A DNA stretch of 12,642 bases from Curvularia sp. ZM96 (taxonomy: Eukaryota; Ascomycota; Dothideomycetes; Pleosporales; Pleosporaceae). Made by a program: the position numbers and the translations under genes. Under the pieces are notes generated by a model. The model worked only from the letters and a program-made list of their open reading frames with translations, did no database searches and was not told the origin of the DNA. The stretch lies in assembly GCA_022457065.1 (NCBI GenBank), contig JAJGBQ010000024.1, positions 1 through 12,642 of the forward strand, given 5' to 3'. Numbering within the stretch: position 1 is the stretch's first letter; each line of letters begins with the position of its first letter. Positions 7,992-12,642 of the stretch are shown piece by piece.

Positions 7992-10332
7992 ATGATCAAT
8001 AAAATAACCAGTATAATCATGGCGATATTTGCTATTGCCCTGATTTACATGGGAGGACAACTCCTGCTGGCAGGAGGCAGCGCATTTTATGCGCTGATGG
8101 GTGTAGGCGTTCTGCTCAGCGCAGTTCTGCTGTGGATGAAAAAACGCAGCGCGCTGACGCTCTATGTGCTGCTGATGTGGATCACACTGTTCTGGATGAT
8201 CCGGGAAGTGGGCTTCGATAAGTGGCAGTGGATCCCGCGCGGGGATCTGTTCGGGGTGCTTGGCGTCGGCTGGCGCTGCCCTGGGTGGTACGTCCTCTGT
8301 TTCAGGGACAGCGCCGCTTTCATCCTTTCCTGGGCGGCTCGGTTATTGTGATGCCGCTGCTGGTCGCCGGCCTCTGCTTCTACGATCCGCTGCCGCAGCA
8401 GGGGACCATCACGACAGCCCGTAACAGTTCCGTCACCGGCGGCGCGGATGAGAGGCGCGCCTATGTGGCGGGACAGCGGAGGGTCAGCGTTTTTCGGCGC
8501 TGAAACAGATCACCAAAGATAACGTGAAAAATCTGGAAGTCGCGTGGACCTATCACACCGGCGATCTGCGTCAGGAGGGCGATGCCACCGAGTACACCTT
8601 GAAGCGACGCCGCTGAAAGCTAATGGCATGCAATACTTCTGTACGCCGCACAACGAAGTGCACGCCCTTGACCCGAAACCGGGGCGGTGAAATGGAAAGC
8701 CGTCCCGGATAAAAACCGCTCCTGGCTGCAGCAGCATCAGACCTGTCGCGGTGTGAGCTACTTCGATGCCGGTCAGCTGGCGCAGCAGGGCGACGGAGAG
8801 GGCACCGGCCCTCTGCCGCAAGCGAATTTTTAACGCCACCACCGATGCCCGCCTGCGGGCGCTGGATGCCGACACCGGCAAACCCTGCGCTGACTTCGGC
8901 AACAACGGTGAGGTGGATCTGCGCGCTAACATGGGCGAGCTGCGCCCGCACGCACTGATGCAGACGGCCGCACCGCTGGTGGCCGGTAATCTGGTGATTG
9001 TGGGCGGTTCGGTCATGGATAACGGGTTCAGCACCGGCAATCCGTCAGGTGTCATCCGTGCCTATGATGCGGTCACCGGGCGTCTGTGTGGAACTTCGAT
9101 CCGGCTAACCCGGAAAAGCGCGCCTGTTGCTGACGCGGTCATCTATCCGCAGGATACCCCGGTCGCCCGGCATCCCTGAGCGCCGACCTGAAGAACGGCC
9201 TGGTCTACGTACCCTTTGGTAATGCTTCACCGGATGAAGTCGGCACGGCTCGCGATCCGGCAGCAATACCGAGAAATTCCGTGATGCGCTGGTGGCGCTG
9301 GATCTGAAAACCGGTGCTTTCAGATGGCGTTATCAGAGCTCAAACCACGACCTCTGGGACCGCGATAATCCGTCGCAGCCTTCGCTGGTGGACATCAGCT
9401 ATCAGGACAAGCCACAACCGGCGGTGATCCTGCCGACCAAAACCGGCAACCTGCTGTGCTGAACCGTCTGACCGGCGAGCCGGTTTATCCGGTTAACAGG
9501 TGAAGGTCTCCACGGACGGTATCCGGGCGAGCAGTATGCGGCAACCCAGCCGGTTTCCGGCTGAACTCATTCCGCAGCCGCTGACGGAGAGCGCCATGTG
9601 GGGCATTACGCCGTTTGACCAGATGGCTGCCGCATCACGTTCCGTGAGCTGCGCTATGATGGCAATCCGTGGACGCCGCCAACGAGAAAGGATCGCTGAT
9701 CTTCCCGGCAACATCGGTGTCTTTTTAACTGGGCCTCTGTCGCTGTCGATCCGCAGCGTCAGATGCTGATAGCGGCCCCGGTGCGTCTGGCCTACAAATA
9801 CAACCTGATTAAACGCACGCCGGAAACGGAAACGCAGCGGACCTTCACCAAAGATGGCACGCCATACTGGAATGAGAACTTCCACGGTGACTACGCGATC
9901 CATATTCAGCAGATGGCTTCCGGGCTGGGCATTCCTGCATTGCGCCGCCGTGGGACGGATGGTGGGGGTGGATCTCACTACCGGTAAAACGGCGTGGCTG
10001 CGCCGCGTCGGCACCACCAAAAACCTGAAGACCCGTTTCCTGCCCGGCCGCTTCCCGCTGGGATTCCCGATGGGCATGGTGGCGCACGGTGGGCCGCTGC
10101 TGACGGCGGGTGATCTGGTGTTCCACGGTGCGACGGCGGATAACTTCTTCCGTGCTTACGACAGCACCACCGGCGAACTGCTGTGGCAGACGGAGCTGAG
10201 TGCCGGTGCGCAGGCCACGCCATCAACCTTTATGGGTAAAGATGGCCGGCAGTATGTGGTGATTGCGGCGGGGGGCATGGCTCGCCCGGCACCACGGCGG
10301 GCGACAGCGTGGTCGCTTTCCGTCTGAAGTAA
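7992..10332 (+). CDS. gcd: PQQ-dependent membrane glucose dehydrogenase (frameshifted)
   Basis: The enzyme oxidises glucose to gluconolactone on the periplasmic side and passes electrons to ubiquinone. The first 130 or so residues carry about five membrane helices (ITSIIMAIFAIALIYMGGQL; LTLYVLLMWITLFWMIREVG). A beta-propeller follows: RFSALKQITKDNVKNLEVAW, HNEVHALDP, QQHQTCRGVSYFD, RIFNATTDARLRALDADTGK, PHALMQTAAPLVAGNLVIVG and NHDLWDRDNPSQPSLVD, whose Asp at 9349-9351 matches the catalytic Asp466 of E. coli Gcd. LPTKTGNLL carries the PQQ-contact Lys, and AHGGPLLTAGDLVFHGATAD lies near the end. Joined length is about 780 residues (E. coli: 796). ATG 7992 is preferred over ATG 7974 because AGGAAGG stands directly before it. 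More than ten indels interrupt it, for example near 8260, 8460, 8600, 8685, 8822, 9092, 9170, 9255, 9460, 9500, 9640, 9725, 9950 and 10283. No PQQ synthesis gene is in the window. It ends at its own terminator. Confidence 0.95.
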
Positions 10333-10340
10333 CCTCAGCG

Positions 10341-10371
10341 ACTGAGCGCCATACGGGCGCTCAGTTTTTTT
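10341..10371 (+). terminator. Intrinsic terminator of gcd
   Basis: A perfect 10-base stem, ACTGAGCGCC (10341-10350) and GGCGCTCAGT (10356-10365) with loop ATACG, is followed by a run of seven T ending at 10371. It starts 8 bases after the gcd stop codon. Confidence 0.93.
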
Positions 10372-10461
10372 ACTTTCTGTCCGCCCGATTCGCCCTCTCT
10401 CTCTGCATTACAACCCGTTGTATTACCTTTCTATTCTTCCAGTAAAACCTGCCTGACCGAT

Positions 10462-10601
10462 GATACCGTATCGAAACTATTTCGTGACAGCGCTCGCGGT
10501 TTAGCGATTTGCCTGGCCTGTCCGACTTGCGCATTGAGCCGCGAAGCGTAGAGTAAACCATAACTTCACAACTAATCGTGAATATGAAAAGTACTTCACA
10601 A
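10462..10601. promoter_or_regulatory. Regulatory region of the isomerase/sugar-binding operon with repeated motifs
   Basis: The 255-base gap between the gcd terminator and the isomerase gene has no coding signal but shows repeat structure. GATACCGTATC at 10462-10472 is a perfect palindrome around its centre. ACTTCACAA occurs twice, at 10563-10571 and 10593-10601, exactly 30 bases (about three helix turns) apart. The first copy also forms TTCAC-N8-GTGAA (10565-10582). Such spaced repeats fit a sugar-responsive regulator of DeoR, LacI or GntR type, but no regulator gene is next to it. No clear -35/-10 pair stands out. The downstream start is preceded by GAAGGA at suitable distance. Confidence 0.4.
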
Positions 10602-10626
10602 TACGCACTCTGAAGGATTGACGCTC

Positions 10627-11593
10627 ATGTCGGAACTGAAATTTGCTACCCGTCTTAACTCTTTCGCCTCGGGGCGCACCTCATGGCGGCCAGCAGGGCA
10701 AGCCCTCGGTACTGCAGATGGTGGCCCGTGCAGGCAAGGTTAAAGGTCTGACGCATCTCGATCTTAACTATCCGCAGCATCTCACCAGCGACATTCCCAC
10801 GCTGCGCCAGGCGATCAGCGATGCGGGTCTGGCGGTCAACGGGATGCAGATGCGCTGGGATGCGCCCCAGTTCAAAATTGGCGCGTTCACTCATCCTGAC
10901 GCCAGAGTGCGTCGCGAAGCGATCGAGCTGACCAACGCGGTATCGACGCCGGTCGGGAGTTTGGTTCCCGGCTGATGACGCTGTGGATGGGGCAGGACGG
11001 TTTCGATTACTGCTTTCAGGCGGACTATAAGAAGATCTGGGAGGATGCCGTCAGCGCGGTGCGTGAGGTGGCGGAGTACGCCCCGGATGTGGATGTCAGC
11101 ATTGAATATAAGCTCAACGAGCCGCGCGCCTACAGCATCTTTCCCAACGCCACCACCTGTCTGCTGGCGGTGGAAGAGGCGGGCTGCGCCAATCTGGGGA
11201 TCACTCTGATTTTGCTCACGTGCTGTTTGCCAATGAGATCCCGGCCTTCGCCGCCGCGATGGTGGCACGCCGCTCGCGGTTGCTGGGACTGAATGATGGC
11301 TGGGGCAAACGCGACGACGGGCTGATGGTCGGCTCGGTCAATCCACGCGCCACGCTGGAGTTTCTCTGGCAGATGCAGCGCGACGGCTACCGCGGTGCCT
11401 ACTACTTCGATACGTTCCCGGATGCCAGCGGCCTTGACCCGATTCGGGAAACGGAAAGCAATATCGCGACCGTCACCCGCTTGCTGAGGTTGTGTGACCA
11501 GCTGCATGGCAACGCGGCATTACTGGCGGCCATCGAGCGTCAGGATGCCGTTGCCTCCAGCAGATCGTCAATGACATCATGCTGGCGCGATAA
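10627..11593 (+). CDS. TIM-barrel sugar isomerase/epimerase, xylose-isomerase-like (frameshifted)
   Basis: This is a cytoplasmic, probably metal-dependent sugar isomerase or epimerase of the AP-endonuclease-2/xylose-isomerase-like superfamily, about 325 residues. It begins MSELKFATRLNSFASG at ATG 10627, preceded by GAAGGA. Barrel strands and likely metal ligands are visible: GLTHLDLNYPQHL, GLAVNGMQMRWD, RLMTLWMGQDGFDY, VSIEYKLNEPRAY (Glu), LGITLDFAHVLFA (Asp and His, after one added base near 11210), GLNDGWGKRDDGLMVGS and YRGAYYFDTFPD (Asp). GLNDGWG appears about two residues short of the HLNDG form I would expect, possibly another sequence error. Other frame changes are near 10675, 10945 and 11560; the end TAA at 11591-11593 follows IVNDIMLAR. 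Only 66 bases separate it from the sugar-binding protein gene, so both probably form one operon for uptake and isomerisation of a sugar. The substrate (for example a rare pentose, hexose or branched sugar) is not identifiable here. Confidence 0.75.
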
Positions 11594-11659
11594 CGGCCCG
11601 CTTCTGCGTAACCTGAGTCTGTAGAACAAAAATGTTACCCACACCCTGAGAATAAAAAA

Positions 11660-12642
11660 ATGAAAAAACGCCTGCTTGCTCTTATCGCCTCCTCACTGCT
11701 CTGCAGCACCGTCTATGCGGCGACCTGGCCCCGTTGCAGTCAGATACGGAACCGGATCGTACCGACTGACGCAGCTCGACAGCAAATATGGTGCCCTGCC
11801 AAAAGTTAACAAGGCGCTGAAGATTGGCGGGGTGTCAAAACCCTGACTAATGAATACTGGCGCTCACTCGGCCAGGGCTATCAGAACGCAGCAAAGAAAT
11901 ATGGCATCACGGTGGCTTATCAGGCGGCGGCTAATGAAGACGATCAGCTTGGTCAGCTGTCGATTGCGGAAACCCCGATCTCGCAGGGCTTTCAATGGCC
12001 TGCTGGTCTCGCCGCAGACCGACATTAACCTGCAGCCTGCGCTGGAGAGCGCCAGCAGTAAAAATATTCCGGTGGTCAACGTCAATGACGCTGTGATGCC
12101 GGATGCGCGCTACTACGTCGGCAACGTCCAGAAAGATAACGGCGTGCGGGTGGCGAAATGGTTTATTCAGCACCATCCGCAGGGCGGCAAAGTGGCGGTC
12201 ATTGAAGGGCAGCCGGGGGTATATGCCGCCGGTCAGCGAACCCGTGGATTCAAAGAGACGCTGGACAGCGCCGGGAAGTTCACCATTGTCGCCAGCGTGC
12301 CGGCGAACTGGAGTCGCGAGCAGGCCTTTAATGCCGCGTCGACCATTCTGCAGCAGCACCCTGATCTGATCGGCATCTACGCCAACAATGACACGATGGC
12401 GCTGGGCGTGGTGGAAGCGGTGCGTGCGCAGAACAAAGCGTCACAGGTGGCGATTTTTGGCACCGACGGCATTTCTGATGCTTACGCCTCAATTAAACGC
12501 GGTGAACTGACCGGCACGGTAGACAGCTTTCCGGTTCTTACCGGTGAAGTGGCAATGGACGTCATGATCCGTCTGATCAACGGTCAGAAGCTGTCGCGTG
12601 TATTTCAACGCCTCAGGCGCTGATTACCAAAGAGAATGTCGA
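11660..12642 (+). CDS. Periplasmic sugar-binding protein of an ABC transporter (3' end outside window, frameshifted)
   Basis: This is a type-1 periplasmic binding protein of the ribose/xylose-binding (RbsB-like) class. MKKRLLALIASSLLCSTVYA is a clear Sec signal peptide with cleavage expected after VYA. The mature part shows LKIGGVSKTLTNEYW, SLGQGYQNAAKKYGITVAYQ, GLLVSPQTDINLQPALESA, NIPVVNVNDAV, VGNVQKDNGVRVAKWF, GKVAVIEGQPGVYAAGQRT, LIGIYANNDTMALGVVEAV and VAIFGTDGISDAYASIKRGE, all standard for sugar-loaded two-lobe binding proteins. Frame changes lie near 11722, 11768, 11840 and 11990-12000; from about 12005 the frame is clean until near 12600, where one more indel precedes PQALITKENV. The gene runs off the window; ATP-binding and permease genes are expected next, from family organisation. 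Its ligand is presumably the substrate of the isomerase encoded 66 bases upstream, which is inference. Confidence 0.88.

Noticed and set aside
8510..9055. Minus-strand open frame of about 180 codons within gcd
   Set aside because: It lies opposite conserved Gcd segments (HALMQTAAPLVAGN and others); composition fits an antisense shadow.
1..12642. A decaying genomic island full of pseudogenes
   Set aside because: All genes are affected equally by one-base indels regardless of function, with no transposase, no large deletions and intact coding signal on both sides of each break; sequence error is simpler.
1..12642. CRISPR array, toxin-antitoxin pair, retron, phage defence or other known mobile system
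   Set aside because: No regularly spaced repeats, reverse transcriptase, nuclease, integrase or toxin-like small gene pair is visible on either strand.

Overview
The window looks like chromosomal DNA of an enterobacterium, most likely Erwiniaceae (Pantoea/Erwinia type). This rests on the GC-rich coding sequence with enterobacterial codon use, a membrane glucose dehydrogenase close to the E. coli Gcd type, and a REP-like palindrome. The genus is an inference. No rRNA, tRNA, CRISPR array, insertion sequence or phage gene is visible.

The main property of the sequence is its quality. Nearly every gene is broken by one to more than ten single-base indels, mostly missing bases in short G/C runs, while the reading frames on both sides stay clearly homologous. 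I read these as sequencing or assembly errors, not as mass pseudogenisation. Each gene is therefore annotated across its frame changes as one CDS.

Layout. (1) 2-519 (+): 3' part of a hexapeptide-repeat acyltransferase of the phosphonate-associated type. (2) 521-2596 (-): a two-gene export operon, an MFS transporter coupled by an ATGA overlap to an EamA/DMT permease. A HxlR-type regulator (2718-3172, +) is divergent from it. (3) 3342-4752 (+): an NCS1 purine/cytosine-type permease behind a strong 20-bp inverted repeat, ending at a bidirectional terminator. (4) 4829-6141 (-): an MFS transporter of the anion:cation symporter type. (5) 6338-7662 (-): a GT-D (DUF1792/SP_1767-type) glycosyltransferase preceded by a small unrecognised gene, in distinctly AT-richer DNA. 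(6) 7992-10332 (+): gcd, PQQ-dependent glucose dehydrogenase, with a promoter and a strong terminator. (7) 10627 to the window end (+): a TIM-barrel sugar isomerase/epimerase followed by a periplasmic sugar-binding protein, probably the start of a sugar ABC uptake and catabolism operon that runs off the window.

The overall theme is transport and sugar metabolism: four secondary transporters, one ABC binding protein, one periplasmic sugar oxidase and one sugar isomerase. I see no clearly new biological system. The least explained parts are the AT-rich glycosyltransferase/unknown-gene pair, the 20-bp operator before the NCS1 permease, and the substrate of the isomerase/binding-protein operon.
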